Positions 35,008-43,999 of a stretch of DNA of 64,000 nt are shown here, in pieces. Origin of the DNA: JTS-RE9 sp964649195 (GTDB taxonomy: Bacteria > Planctomycetota > Phycisphaerae > Phycisphaerales > Phycisphaeraceae); assembly GCA_964649195.1 (NCBI GenBank), contig CAZYPK010000003.1:1-64000 (forward strand), written 5' to 3'. The translations under genes and the position numbers were made by a program. The notes beneath the pieces were generated by a model. That model did no database searches and was not told where the DNA came from. It saw only the letters and a list, made by a program, of their open reading frames with translations. Positions within the stretch are counted from its first letter, which is position 1. Each line of letters opens with the position of its first letter.

Positions 35008-36033
35008 ATGATGATGAAAGCCCTCCTCCTCGAAGCCCCGCAAAGCTTCAAACATATAGAGATCGACGAACCCGCATCCCCCGCCGCCGGCGAAGCGATG
35101 GTGCGCGTCCATCGCGTCGGGGTCTGCGGCACCGATATCAGCGGCTACCTCGGCAAGATGCCCTTCTTCAGCTATCCGCGAATTCCCGGTCACGAACTGG
35201 GCGTTGAAGTGCTGGCCATCGGCGAGGGCGTCGCCAACATCAAGCCCGGCGACCGCTGCTCCGTCGAACCCTACATGAACTGCGGCAACTGCCTGGCCTG
35301 CCGCAAGGGGGCGGGCAACTGCTGTGCGAATCTCAAGGTGCTGGGCGTGATGATGGATGGCGGCCTGCGCGAGCGGTTCGTCCTGCCTGCACGCAAGCTG
35401 CATCCATCCTCCCGACTGCAATACGACCAACTGGCCCTCGTCGAAACCCTCGCCATCGGCTGCCACGCGGTCAACCGCTGCACACCGCAGCCCGGCGAGA
35501 ATATACTGATCATCGGCGCCGGACCCATCGGCCTGGCGACCCTTGAGTTCGTCAAGCTCACCGGCGCACGCTCGATCATCCTCGACATGAACGAAACCCG
35601 CCTTCACTTCTGCAAGGAACAGATGGGCGCCGATGAAACCATCAAGCTTTCCGACAATGTGGAGAAGGACCTGCGCGACGCCACCGGCGGCGACCTGCCC
35701 GATGTCGTCATCGACGCCACCGGCAACAACAAGTCCATGTCCGACGCCTTCGGCTACATCGCCCCCACCGGCCGCCTGGTTTACGTCGGCATCACCACGC
35801 AGGAAGTCGCCTTCAAACACACCGTCTTCCATCGCCCCGAAGGCACCCTCCTGTGCAGCCGAAACGCGCTGCCCGCCGACTTCGCCCGCATCATCCAACT
35901 GATCGAGCAAGGCACGATCGACACCAAACCCTGGATCACCCACCGCACGCCGTTCGACAAGGTCATCGAAACATTCCCCGCCTACACAAAACCCGAAACC
36001 GGCGTGATCAAGGCGATCATCGAAGTCGCATGA
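35008..36033 (+). CDS. zinc-dependent alcohol dehydrogenase, L-galactonate/L-fuconate dehydrogenase-like
   Basis: A 341-residue medium-chain dehydrogenase. The catalytic zinc site is seen in GVCGTDISGYLG and PGHELGVEVLA. The structural zinc loop has four Cys in CGNCLACRKGAGNCC. The Rossmann motif is IIGAGPIGLATLEFVKLTG, followed by ILDMNE, whose Asp predicts NAD rather than NADP. Related enzymes include L-galactonate 5-dehydrogenase and other sugar-acid dehydrogenases. In this cluster oxidation of an aldonate to a 2-keto uronate-type product is the fitting role. Start is ATG 35008, 35011 or 35014 (MKALLLEAP). Confidence 0.85.
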   Translation: MMMKALLLEAPQSFKHIEIDEPASPAAGEAMVRVHRVGVCGTDISGYLGKMPFFSYPRIPGHELGVEVLAIGEGVANIKPGDRCSVEPYMNCGNCLACRKGAGNCCANLKVLGVMMDGGLRERFVLPARKLHPSSRLQYDQLALVETLAIGCHAVNRCTPQPGENILIIGAGPIGLATLEFVKLTGARSIILDMNETRLHFCKEQMGADETIKLSDNVEKDLRDATGGDLPDVVIDATGNNKSMSDAFGYIAPTGRLVYVGITTQEVAFKHTVFHRPEGTLLCSRNALPADFARIIQLIEQGTIDTKPWITHRTPFDKVIETFPAYTKPETGVIKAIIEVA

Positions 36034-36040
36034 TCCGCAT

Positions 36041-36070
36041 ATTTGGCCGTTCGCCTTGGCGAACGGCGTA
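36041..36070. repeat. dispersed GTTCGCC hairpin (copy)
   Basis: ATTTGGCCGTTCGCCTTGGCGAACGGC is a copy of the element at 7041-7065; similarity continues past the hairpin (TGTCCGAA). It lies in the short gap between the dehydrogenase and the TIM-barrel gene. Confidence 0.75.
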
Positions 36071-36124
36071 TTGCTTCAATGTATTGTCCGAATGTATCCT
36101 CCGTATCCATATAACGATCCCGCA

Positions 36125-36955
36125 ATGAGTCCATGTATGAAATCCGCCATCACCATCAGCCTGGTCCCCGAAGCGCGCGGCGGCCCCTTTGTCTATTGGG
36201 ACGACCTCCCGACCGCCTGCCGCCGGGCGGCAACGCTGGGGTTCGATGCGGTGGAAATCTTCGCGCCCGGTCCCGAGGCGATCGACACAACCTTCGTGAA
36301 GATGCTCACCGGCGACCTGGGCCTGTCCGTCGCAGCCGTGGGCACGGGCGCGGGCTGGGTGAAACACAGGCTCCACCTCGTGCAACCGGACGAAGCCGCC
36401 CGTCGCCAGGCGATCGACTTCATCAAGTCGATCATCGACCTCGGCGCGCCGCTGAGCGCACCGGCCATCATCGGCTCCATGCAGGGCCGCTGGGGCGAAG
36501 GCGTTGACAAAGCCCGGGCTTTTGACTGGTTGCGCGAGGCTCTCAACGAGCTGGGCGAACATGCCCGCGAGGCCGGCACGCTTCTATTTTACGAGCCGCT
36601 GAATCGGTATGAAACAAACATGGTGAACACCGCCGCCGCCGGGGTTGAACTGCTTGATACACTGGCCACGCGAAACGTGAAGCTGCTCTCGGACCTGTTC
36701 CATATGAACATCGAGGAGACGGACATCGCCCAGGCTCTGCGACACGGCGGGGAGCACATCGGCCACATTCACTTCGTGGATTCCAACCGTCGCCCCGCCG
36801 GCTGCGGGCACATGAGCTACGAGCCGATCGTTGCCGCCCTTCGGGATGTTGCTTACTCAGGCTATCTTTCCGCCGAGGCTTTGCCCTGGCCTGATTCCGA
36901 TGCGGCAGCCAAACAGACGATCGATGCGTACCGAAAGTACACTTCGCTTTCCTGA
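36125..36955 (+). CDS. sugar phosphate isomerase/epimerase-like TIM barrel protein
   Basis: A 276-residue protein of the xylose-isomerase-like TIM barrel superfamily (hydroxypyruvate isomerase, tagatose 3-epimerase and relatives). Visible features are GFDAVEIFAPGPEAID, the Glu of LLFYEPLNRYE, LLSDLFHMNIEE, HIGHIHFVDSNRRPAGCGHMSY and GYLSAEALPWPD, which carry the usual Glu/Asp/His/Glu metal ligands. Starts at 36125 (MSPCMK) and 36137 (MKSAITISL) are both possible. In a sugar-acid cluster it may isomerise a keto acid or ketose; the substrate is not readable. Confidence 0.82.
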   Translation: MSPCMKSAITISLVPEARGGPFVYWDDLPTACRRAATLGFDAVEIFAPGPEAIDTTFVKMLTGDLGLSVAAVGTGAGWVKHRLHLVQPDEAARRQAIDFIKSIIDLGAPLSAPAIIGSMQGRWGEGVDKARAFDWLREALNELGEHAREAGTLLFYEPLNRYETNMVNTAAAGVELLDTLATRNVKLLSDLFHMNIEETDIAQALRHGGEHIGHIHFVDSNRRPAGCGHMSYEPIVAALRDVAYSGYLSAEALPWPDSDAAAKQTIDAYRKYTSLS

Positions 36956-36987
36956 TCGTTCATACACAATACTCAACCATACTCACG

Positions 36988-38289
36988 ATGGATGATCCTG
37001 ACATGGCAACGAAACTTCCCACCCCCGTGCCCCTGGGCCTTTCCCCTTCCTTCGGTTTTGGCGATCGCACCGGGCTGGCGACGCCCGGGCATGTCGCCGC
37101 GATGAAACGGGCGGGCAGAGGCATCAAGCCGATCTTTCCGCAACAGTCGATCCGCGAGATGGCCCGCACCGGCAGGCAGCCGATCGATGTCATGCGCGAT
37201 TCGCTGCGCGGCATGGCGGCGGCAGGCTGGAAGGGCAAAACCGGCGCGGATGCCGACCATCTCAAAACCCCCGATGATGTCGATCGCACCGCCGCAGCGG
37301 GCTTCACCTTCTTCACCATCGACCCCTCCGGCCACGTCGATCGCCACGCGGACAACTACGACGAAGCCACGCTCCGCGCCAGATACGAACAAATCCAATC
37401 GCAGATTTCCTGGTTCGATCCATACAAAGACAAAACGATCAGGCTCAAGACGAAGACGCTCATCAGGCTCGACGAACAGACCCTGATGCGCTGCGCGGTG
37501 AAATACGGCATCGCCATCAACCAGGCGATTGTTCTGGCTTCGTATATTCGGCAGGTGGCCCAGCGGAACCGCAAGCCTTATGAAATCGAATTGAGCGTCG
37601 ATGAAACCGATCAGCCCACCACGCCTGCCGAGCATTACATCATCGCCGACCAGTGCCTGCGTCATGGCATGAAGCTGGTGAGCCTGGCGCCGCGCTTCAT
37701 CGGCGAGTTTGAAAAAGGGGTGGATTTCAAGGGTGATCTCAAGGCCCTTCGCAAATCGCTGGCGGATCATGCCGCGATCGCCGCCCTGCTGGGGCCTTAC
37801 AAACTCAGCCTGCATTCGGGTTCCGACAAGCTTTCGATATACACCGATTTCGCCAAGGCAACCAAGGGCATGTTCCACGTCAAGACCGCGGGCACGAGCT
37901 ATCTCGAAGCGGTTCGCGTGGCGGCCATACATGATGAGAAACTGTTCCGCGAGATCGTTCGCTTTTCGCGCGAGCGTTACGACATCGACAAGGCGACCTA
38001 CCACGTCTCGGCCACGCTCAAATCCGCGCCGCCGGAGGAGGCCGTGGCGAGTGTTGTGGAGTTGGAGCAGCATTACCTTGAGCGCTGGCGCGACATCCGC
38101 TCGAAGAAGCCCGTCGGTTTCACCAACGGCGGCAGACAGATACTGCACTGCACCTTCGGCTCCGTGCTCACCCACCCGACGCTGGGCAGGGAACTCAAAA
38201 GCGTGCTCAAAACGCATCAGGACACCTACACAGAGGTTCTCGCCGAACACTTTGCCAAACATCTGGAGGCGCTGAAGGCGGGAATGTAA
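36988..38289 (+). CDS. UxaE-like tagaturonate epimerase family protein
   Basis: The 433-residue product matches what I recall of the UxaE family (tagaturonate/fructuronate epimerase, first described in Thermotoga). Features are the N-terminal SPSFGFGDRTGLATPGHVAAM, central ELSVDETDQPTTPAEHYIIADQCLRHG, LAPRFIGEFEKGVDF and SLHSGSDKLSIYTDFAKATKGMFHVKTAGTSYLEA. That enzyme epimerises D-tagaturonate to D-fructuronate. ATG 36988 has no good ribosome site; 37003 (MATKLPTPV) is an alternative. The assignment is by recalled motif, so moderate; the context with an L-galactonate dehydrogenase-like enzyme fits it well. Confidence 0.75.
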   Translation: MDDPDMATKLPTPVPLGLSPSFGFGDRTGLATPGHVAAMKRAGRGIKPIFPQQSIREMARTGRQPIDVMRDSLRGMAAAGWKGKTGADADHLKTPDDVDRTAAAGFTFFTIDPSGHVDRHADNYDEATLRARYEQIQSQISWFDPYKDKTIRLKTKTLIRLDEQTLMRCAVKYGIAINQAIVLASYIRQVAQRNRKPYEIELSVDETDQPTTPAEHYIIADQCLRHGMKLVSLAPRFIGEFEKGVDFKGDLKALRKSLADHAAIAALLGPYKLSLHSGSDKLSIYTDFAKATKGMFHVKTAGTSYLEAVRVAAIHDEKLFREIVRFSRERYDIDKATYHVSATLKSAPPEEAVASVVELEQHYLERWRDIRSKKPVGFTNGGRQILHCTFGSVLTHPTLGRELKSVLKTHQDTYTEVLAEHFAKHLEALKAGM

Positions 38290-38315
38290 GGTCATGTTGC
38301 ATATGCGTGGCGTTT

Positions 38316-38350
38316 GCAGGACGCCGTTCGCCGAGGCGAACGGCCAAATA
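38316..38350. repeat. dispersed GTTCGCC hairpin (copy, inverted)
   Basis: GACGCCGTTCGCCGAGGCGAACGGCCAAATA is the reverse-oriented counterpart of 36041-36070. It sits immediately before the FucU-like start. Confidence 0.75.
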
Positions 38351-38365
38351 AATGGGAATATACTT

Positions 38366-38812
38366 ATGCTCAAATCGCAACTGATTCATCCGCAGATCCT
38401 CTCCGCGCTCGCCAAGGCGGGCCATCACGGGTCCATCCTGATCGCCGACGGCAATTACCCGGCGTCGTCGAAGAAAGGCCCCAACGCGGAACTGGTGCAT
38501 CTGAACCTGATGCCGGGGCTGGTCACCTGCACCCAGGTTTTGCAGGCGATACTCTCGGCAATACCCATCGAGGAGATCAACACGATGATGTATGAAACCG
38601 AGGGACAGTACGCCCTGACGCAGGACCCGCCGGTGTGGGATGAGTATCGCGCGACGCTCAAGGCGGCGAAGTCGAAGCTGAAGCTCAAGCCGATCGAGAA
38701 GTGGGCGTTTTATGATGCGGTGGCCACGCCGGATCATATACTCACGGTGCAGACCGCCGATCAGCAGCGATATGCGAACATACTGTTGCACATCGGCGTG
38801 CGGATGGATTGA
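38366..38812 (+). CDS. fucU: RbsD/FucU-family sugar mutarotase
   Basis: The 148-residue product has the FucU/RbsD fold signature at the N-terminus (SALAKAGHHGSILIADGNYPAS, with the conserved His and Asp) and the C-terminal TADQQRYANILLHIGVRMD. L-fucose mutarotase interconverts anomers so that the dehydrogenase receives its preferred form; FucU enzymes also act on L-galactose-type stereochemistry. ATG 38366 is the family start; the frame is open from 38294 but that part is the repeat hairpin. Its presence beside the aldose dehydrogenase supports a free L-sugar as the pathway substrate. Confidence 0.88.
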   Translation: MLKSQLIHPQILSALAKAGHHGSILIADGNYPASSKKGPNAELVHLNLMPGLVTCTQVLQAILSAIPIEEINTMMYETEGQYALTQDPPVWDEYRATLKAAKSKLKLKPIEKWAFYDAVATPDHILTVQTADQQRYANILLHIGVRMD

Positions 38813-38816
38813 TGGG

Positions 38817-38930
38817 GGTTCGGGTATCGGGTATCGGGTATCGGGTGTCGGAACGACACGGTGCGGAACAGGCACAAAACGAAATCCGAAATCCGAAATC
38901 CGACACCCGACACCCGACACCCGACCCCCC
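38817..38930. repeat. GGGTATC heptamers with inverted ACACCCG partner
   Basis: CGGGTAT/CGGGTGT units (38820-38852) and CGACACC/CACCCGA units (38901-38925) enclose TCCGAAA units. It lies in the gap before the lactonase. Confidence 0.85.
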
Positions 38931-38934
38931 CGCC

Positions 38935-39774
38935 ATGCACATCGATGCACACCAACACTTCTGGCAGCTTTCGATGCCGTTTCAATACGACTGGCTTCGC
39001 GGGCCGCGACATGCGCCGATCTGTCGGGATTATCTGCCGGGGGATTTGAAGCCGCATCTGGATGCGGCGGGGATTGAACGATCGGTTTTTGTGCAGACCC
39101 AACACAACATTGAAGAGAACCGCTGGGTGCTGGGTCTGGCGGAGCAACATTCGTTCATCGCGGGCGTCGTCGGCTGGGTTGATCTGGCGGGCGATGGTTG
39201 TGAAGGGCAGATTGAGGAGTTCAAACCGTTCCGCAAGTTCGTGGGCGTTCGCCATGTGGTGCAGGATGAGCCTGATGACGACTGGATCATCCGCCCGCAG
39301 GTGGTGCGCGGGTTGAAGCTGCTGGAGAAACACAACATTCCGTTTGATCTTCTGTTTTATGTCAAACATCTGAAACATGCGGCCACCCTGGGGCGGTTGC
39401 TTCCGAACCTGCCGATGGTGATCAATCATCTGGCGAAGCCCCGCATCCGCGAACAACATATCGATGGCTGGCGCGAAGACCTTGAAGCCGCCGCCGCTTA
39501 TCCCAATCTATATTGCAAACTCTCCGGCCTGATCACCGAAGCCCACTGGCAACAGTGGAAACCTGCGGACCTGAAACCGTATGTCGATATCGCCCTGAAC
39601 GCCTTCGGCGCGGATCGCTGCATGTTCGGCAGCGACTGGCCGGTGTGCGAACTGGCCGGCGACTATGGGCGGGCTCATCAGGCGATCATCGACGCCCTGG
39701 GGTCGGTCTCCGCATCCGAGAAAGCGGCGATCTTCGGCGGCACGGCAACACGTTTCTATCGGTTGCCTGACTGA
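38935..39774 (+). CDS. COG3618-like amidohydrolase, sugar lactonase
   Basis: The 279-residue product is a metal-dependent amidohydrolase. The N-terminal metal motif is MHIDAHQHFWQL. Also visible are GVRHVVQDEPDDDWI, PMVINHLAKP, YCKLSGLITEA and GADRCMFGSDWPVCELAG, with the late Asp in GSDWP as the catalytic base. This pattern belongs to the family that includes L-fuconolactonase and L-galactonolactonase. It would hydrolyse the lactone produced by the aldo-keto reductase. It is the last gene of the sugar cluster. Confidence 0.88.
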   Translation: MHIDAHQHFWQLSMPFQYDWLRGPRHAPICRDYLPGDLKPHLDAAGIERSVFVQTQHNIEENRWVLGLAEQHSFIAGVVGWVDLAGDGCEGQIEEFKPFRKFVGVRHVVQDEPDDDWIIRPQVVRGLKLLEKHNIPFDLLFYVKHLKHAATLGRLLPNLPMVINHLAKPRIREQHIDGWREDLEAAAAYPNLYCKLSGLITEAHWQQWKPADLKPYVDIALNAFGADRCMFGSDWPVCELAGDYGRAHQAIIDALGSVSASEKAAIFGGTATRFYRLPD

Positions 39775-39792
39775 GCCTGGCCATCGTCACAT

Positions 39793-40070
39793 GGGAATCC
39801 TGAATAACCCCCGATGTACCGCGAACCGGGGGATTGCTACGCCGCAAGCGGCTTGGATGTGAGATTATTCAGGAGTCCCCCGGAGTCCCCCGGAGTCCCA
39901 CCTGTAATCTTCGGGCCTTTCGGGTCAATCTTCAATTGCTTCGCCATTGCGTGTGGTGCTTGAATGGGGAGTGGGGCCAACTATGATTGGGTCGGAGGGC
40001 AGAGGTCGGAGGTCGGAGCGAAGCCGCAAGCGGCTGAGGGCTTTTTCCTGTCCCCTCACCTCTGACCATC
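39793..40070. repeat. ERIC-like copy A6 and AGGTCGG heptamer hairpin
   Basis: A6 (39793-39879) is one of the best copies: GGGAATCCTGAATAACC, CGATGTACCGCGAACC, TTGCTACGCCGCAAGCGGC and GAGATTATTCAGGAGTCCC. A second hairpin at 39990-40070 has AGGTCGG units, the GCCGCAAGCGGC core at about 40022 and CCTCACCTCTGACC. The stretch between (39880-39989) shows nothing recognisable. Confidence 0.85.
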
Positions 40071-40083
40071 GAGTGATGACACG

Positions 40084-42093
40084 ATGACACGCCATTCATA
40101 TTTAACTCTGTTGCTGATCGCGTTCGTGGCGGCGATGCCGCTGCGGGCCGAGGACAAGAAGCCGGCCGATCCCGCGCCGCAGCCGGCCAAGCCTCGCAAG
40201 CCGATCGAGGCCGGTTATGAGGATGAGGTTCGTCCGATTCTGGCTTCGCTGTGCTTCAACTGTCACGGCGACAAGCGGGCCCGCGCCGACTTGAATCTGG
40301 AGCAACTGGCCACGGGTGAATCGGCGTTGCTGCATGTGGAAATGTGGGACAAGGCGCTGGAGCGGATCAACGCCCACGAGATGCCGCCCGAAGGCAGTCG
40401 GCAGTTCAATGATGATCAGCGCAACAAGGTTCGCCGGTGGATCGAAAGGGTGCCGCGCGCTCCGGGGACCGATTGCACCAAACTGGCCACGGACAAGACG
40501 CAGAACTTCTACAAGGGCTACGTGATGAGCCGTCGGCTCAACCGCACGGAGTACGACAACTCCGTCCGCGATCTGCTGGGCGTGGACCTCAAGCCCGGCG
40601 CCATCTTCCCCGCCGACGGCTCGGGCGGCGAAGGGTTCGACAACAACGGCGACGCCCTGTTCACTTCGCCCATCCTGATGGAGAAATACCTGGAGGCGGC
40701 GGACCTGGTGATGAGCGCGGTGCTGCACGAGGGAAAGACGCCGCCTGATGCGGCAAAGCAGGCGATGATCCGCAACGGCATCACGCCGGCCGACATCGAC
40801 AAGGCCCGGCAGCGACTGCTGGGCGTCAAGCCCGGCGACAGGCTTTCGCCGCGCGATGCGGCGAGGCAGGTTGTTTCAACCTTTGCCCGCCGCGCCTTCC
40901 GCAGACCGGTGGCCGAGGGTGAAATCGATCGCCTGCTTTCGATGTTTGATCATGCCCGCAAGCGAGGCGATTCGTATGAGGCTTCGCTGCGACTTTCGCT
41001 CAAGGCGGCGCTCATTTCGCCGAACTTTCTGTTCCTTGTCGAGCCGGAGCCTGAGCAGGAGGGCGTCTATCGTCTCGGTCATTTTCCGCTGGCATCGCGG
41101 CTTTCGTATTTCTTATGGGCATCGCCGCCGGATGAGGAACTGCTCTCCCTGGCGCAGAGCGGAAGGCTGCACGATCGCGGGGTGATGCGGTCGCAGATTC
41201 GCCGGATGCTGGCCGACCCGCGCGCCAGGGCGATGGGGGAAAGTTTTGCGATTCAGTGGCTGGGTCTGGAGCCGCTGGGCAACACCGTGAGGCCTGATCC
41301 GAAAAAGTATCCGCAGTTTGATGACGCCCTGCTGGCGGCGATGCGCGATGAGGCGATCCATCTGTTTCATGATGTGGTGAGCAACAACCGCAGTCTGATC
41401 ACGCTGATCGACAGCGACCATACGTTCATGAACGAACGGCTGGCGGCCCACTACGGCGTGAAGGATGTCAAAGGCCCGGCGATGCGGCGGGTGAAGCTGG
41501 CCGACCGCAGCCGCGGGGGCGTGCTGGGTCTGGCGGCGGTGCATACGGTGACGAGCTATCCGCTGCGGACGAGTCCCGTGCTGCGCGGCAAGTGGGTGCT
41601 GGAGGATCTGCTGGGCAGCCGCGTGCCGCCCCCGCCGCCGGATGTGCCTTCGCTGCCCGCCGATGAAGAGAAACATGCCGGGCTGACGATGCGGCAGCAA
41701 CTGGAGCAGCACCGCAAGAATCCCGAATGTGCCTCGTGCCATTCGCGGATGGACCCGCTGGGCTTCGGCCTGGAGAACTTCGACGCCATCGGCCAATACC
41801 GAACGCGGATTTCCGGCGAGATCATCGACAGCTCCGGCATCCTCCCCGGCGGCGAAAAGTTCGGCAATCCGCAGGAACTCAAGGGCGTTCTGCTGAAGAA
41901 GAAGGACGAGATTGTGCGGAACCTGTCGCGTAAAATGCTGGGCTACGCCCTGGGCAGGAGCCTGAACAAGTTCGACCAGTGCGTGATCGACGACGCGATG
42001 AAGGCCCTGAAAGCCGATGATTACAAGGCGGTCACGCTGATCGAAACGATCGTGCTGAGCCACCCGTTTCAGCACCGGTTTGCGAAGAAGTGA
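40084..42093 (+). CDS. DUF1592/DUF1588 planctomycete cytochrome-like protein
   Basis: A 669-residue secreted protein typical of Planctomycetes. A signal peptide occupies the first 22 residues. A PSCyt1-like segment has the c-haem motif CFNCH, followed by a DUF1587-type block (VMSRRLNRTEYDNSVRDLLG), DUF1592 (PNFLFLVEPEP, RLSYFLWASPPDEELL), DUF1588 with a second CxxCH (CASCHSRMDPLGFGLENFD) and DUF1585 at the C-terminus. Biochemical function is not established; a redox role at the cell surface is inferred from the haem motifs. The DUF1552 gene at 42591 is its usual partner and follows on the same strand. Confidence 0.92.
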   Translation: MTRHSYLTLLLIAFVAAMPLRAEDKKPADPAPQPAKPRKPIEAGYEDEVRPILASLCFNCHGDKRARADLNLEQLATGESALLHVEMWDKALERINAHEMPPEGSRQFNDDQRNKVRRWIERVPRAPGTDCTKLATDKTQNFYKGYVMSRRLNRTEYDNSVRDLLGVDLKPGAIFPADGSGGEGFDNNGDALFTSPILMEKYLEAADLVMSAVLHEGKTPPDAAKQAMIRNGITPADIDKARQRLLGVKPGDRLSPRDAARQVVSTFARRAFRRPVAEGEIDRLLSMFDHARKRGDSYEASLRLSLKAALISPNFLFLVEPEPEQEGVYRLGHFPLASRLSYFLWASPPDEELLSLAQSGRLHDRGVMRSQIRRMLADPRARAMGESFAIQWLGLEPLGNTVRPDPKKYPQFDDALLAAMRDEAIHLFHDVVSNNRSLITLIDSDHTFMNERLAAHYGVKDVKGPAMRRVKLADRSRGGVLGLAAVHTVTSYPLRTSPVLRGKWVLEDLLGSRVPPPPPDVPSLPADEEKHAGLTMRQQLEQHRKNPECASCHSRMDPLGFGLENFDAIGQYRTRISGEIIDSSGILPGGEKFGNPQELKGVLLKKKDEIVRNLSRKMLGYALGRSLNKFDQCVIDDAMKALKADDYKAVTLIETIVLSHPFQHRFAKK

Positions 42094-42295
42094 GGGTTCC
42101 AATGCTCAAAATAGTCCACCTATTGAAAAGGTGAACGATGAACTATCTCGTCATCATCGAACCCGCCGGCGATGGTCGTGGAAGCCGCGTGATCAAACGA
42201 TGTGCGGCGATTGGAAATGGTTGAAGGATGGCCGATATTGCGCATATGCGTCGGAACTCGCGATCCTGGCGCGTCGCAGAGCGTGCGGAAATGAA

Positions 42296-42541
42296 TCACG
42301 AAGGCGACTGATGGGATGTTACAACCTGCTCGACACTGACAATATGACGCAGGGCGATCAGGTGGTGGTCATCCACAATGTGGCTATCCGGCCGGTCGAC
42401 GCGGAAAACGTAAAGGGCGAGCCGGTTGATGAACGCGAGGCCGGGATTGAAGACGTCGATCTTCCGTCCATCGGTCAGATGAAGCCGGAGCGGGACGAAG
42501 GGATCGCGGCTGAGCAGATGGTCGAGTTGCTGTTCGGTCAT
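42296..42541 (-). CDS. small hypothetical protein, planctomycete type
   Basis: An 81-residue minus-strand product starting MTEQQLDHLLSRDPFVPLRLHLTDGRKIDVFNPGLAFI. The pattern PFVPLRLHLTDGR followed by a short beta-rich tail is one I associate with small uncharacterised proteins common in Planctomycetes. It lies opposite to, and between, the DUF1592 and DUF1552 genes. The plus-strand frame across the same bases (from 42080) looks like its shadow. Function unknown. Confidence 0.6.
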   Translation of the reverse strand: MTEQQLDHLLSRDPFVPLRLHLTDGRKIDVFNPGLAFINRLALYVFRVDRPDSHIVDDHHLIALRHIVSVEQVVTSHQSPS

Positions 42542-42590
42542 GATGAAAGTATAGCACTCCCGGTTTTTTGCACCAATAAGAGGTTGTAAA

Positions 42591-43988
42591 ATGGCATCAA
42601 AACCCTGGCGAATCTCACGGCGTACCTTTCTCCGCGGCGCGGGCGTCTCCATCGCGCTGCCTTTGATGGATGCGATGGCGCCGGCCAAGGCGATCGCGTC
42701 CGAAGCTGCCGCTTCCGCGCCCAGCGGCGCGGTCGGCGCTGCGGCTTCCGCCGCCAGGCCGCCGGTCCGCATGGCGGCGCTGTTTTTCCCCAACGGCGTC
42801 TATGAGAAGAACTGGGTGCCCCAGCAGGAAGGCCCCGATTATCAACCGCCCTTCGCGCTCGAACCGCTGGGTGATCTCAAAAAGGAAGTGCTGGTCCTTT
42901 CCAACCTCGACAAGAAGTTCAGCCGTTCGGGCGACGGCCACTACGCCAAGACCGCCAACTTCCTCACCGGCCTTCAGGTTCACAAAACCGTCGGCAAGGA
43001 AATCTCCGCCGGCGGCATCTCCGTGGATCAACTCGCCGCCCGGAAAATCGGCGGCCTGACGCCGCTGCCTTCGATGGAACTGGGCATCGATCCCGTCATC
43101 TCCGGCATCGACAGCAACGTGGGCTATACCCGGCTCTACGGCTCCAACATCTCCTGGCGCAACGCGACCACCCCCGCCGCCAAGGAGATCAACCCGCGAC
43201 TCGCCTATCAACGGCTCATGAGCGCCCAGGCCGGCGGCGCCGCCGACCTGCGCCGCCGCGCCGATGATCAAAGCCTGCTCGACCTGGCGATGGAGGACGC
43301 CAAACAGCTTCGCAAATCGCTGGGGCGCGATGACCAGTTCAAGCTCGATGAATATCTCGATTCGATTCGGGCCGTGGAAAAACGCATCGCGTTTTTCTCC
43401 CGCCCCGATCCGCGCACCTGGAAGCCTTCGCAAACCCCCGGCCAGGTCGCGCTGCCTGCCGCCGAGCGGCCGGACAATCATCTGGAACATGTCCGCCTGA
43501 TGCTCGATCTGATCGTGCTCGGCTTCCAGACCGACTCGACGCGCATCAGCAGCTTCATGTTCGCCAACTGCGTCTCGGGCCGGAACTTCACCGGGCTGAT
43601 CGATGGCGTCAAGGGCGGGCACCACGAGTTTTCGCACCACGAAGGCAAGCCGGAAAAGTACGAGCCTTACAGCAAGATCAACCGCTGGCACGTCGAGCAG
43701 TTCACCTACATGATCCGAAAGATGCAGTCGATCAAGGAAGGCCAGGGCACGCTGCTGGACAACAGCATGATCCTCTTCGGCTCAAGCATGTCCGATGGCA
43801 ACCGCCACGACCCCAACAACCTGCCGATCCTCCTGGCCGGCCGCGCGGGAGGCGCCATCGACACCGGCCGCCACCTGCGCAGCGGCAAACATACGCCGCT
43901 GTGCAATCTCTACCTCTCCATGCTCGGCCGCATGGGCGTCCCCGCCGAGCGCTTCGGCGACAGCACCGGCGAATTGAAGCTGGCGTAG
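42591..43988 (+). CDS. DUF1552 Tat-exported protein
   Basis: A 465-residue protein with a twin-arginine signal (WRISRRTFLRGAGVSIALPLMDAMAPAKA) and the DUF1552 body: MAALFFPNGVYEKNW, LVLSNLDKKFSRSGDGHYAKTANFLTG, SMELGID, FKLDEYLDSIRAVEKRI, HHEFSHHEGKPEKYEPYSKINRWHVEQF and SMSDGNRHDPNNLPILLAGRAGG. These proteins belong near the sulfatase/alkaline-phosphatase-like group and accompany DUF1592 proteins. Tat export implies folding, perhaps with a cofactor, before transport. Function is not established. Confidence 0.92.
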   Translation: MASKPWRISRRTFLRGAGVSIALPLMDAMAPAKAIASEAAASAPSGAVGAAASAARPPVRMAALFFPNGVYEKNWVPQQEGPDYQPPFALEPLGDLKKEVLVLSNLDKKFSRSGDGHYAKTANFLTGLQVHKTVGKEISAGGISVDQLAARKIGGLTPLPSMELGIDPVISGIDSNVGYTRLYGSNISWRNATTPAAKEINPRLAYQRLMSAQAGGAADLRRRADDQSLLDLAMEDAKQLRKSLGRDDQFKLDEYLDSIRAVEKRIAFFSRPDPRTWKPSQTPGQVALPAAERPDNHLEHVRLMLDLIVLGFQTDSTRISSFMFANCVSGRNFTGLIDGVKGGHHEFSHHEGKPEKYEPYSKINRWHVEQFTYMIRKMQSIKEGQGTLLDNSMILFGSSMSDGNRHDPNNLPILLAGRAGGAIDTGRHLRSGKHTPLCNLYLSMLGRMGVPAERFGDSTGELKLA

Positions 43989-43999
43989 CGGGGGGGCGG

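Noticed and set aside
42080..42589. 169-residue plus-strand open frame between DUF1592 and DUF1552
   Set aside because: Its C-terminal two thirds lie opposite the 81-residue minus-strand gene, which shows a family-like pattern. The N-terminal part overlaps the DUF1592 stop region.
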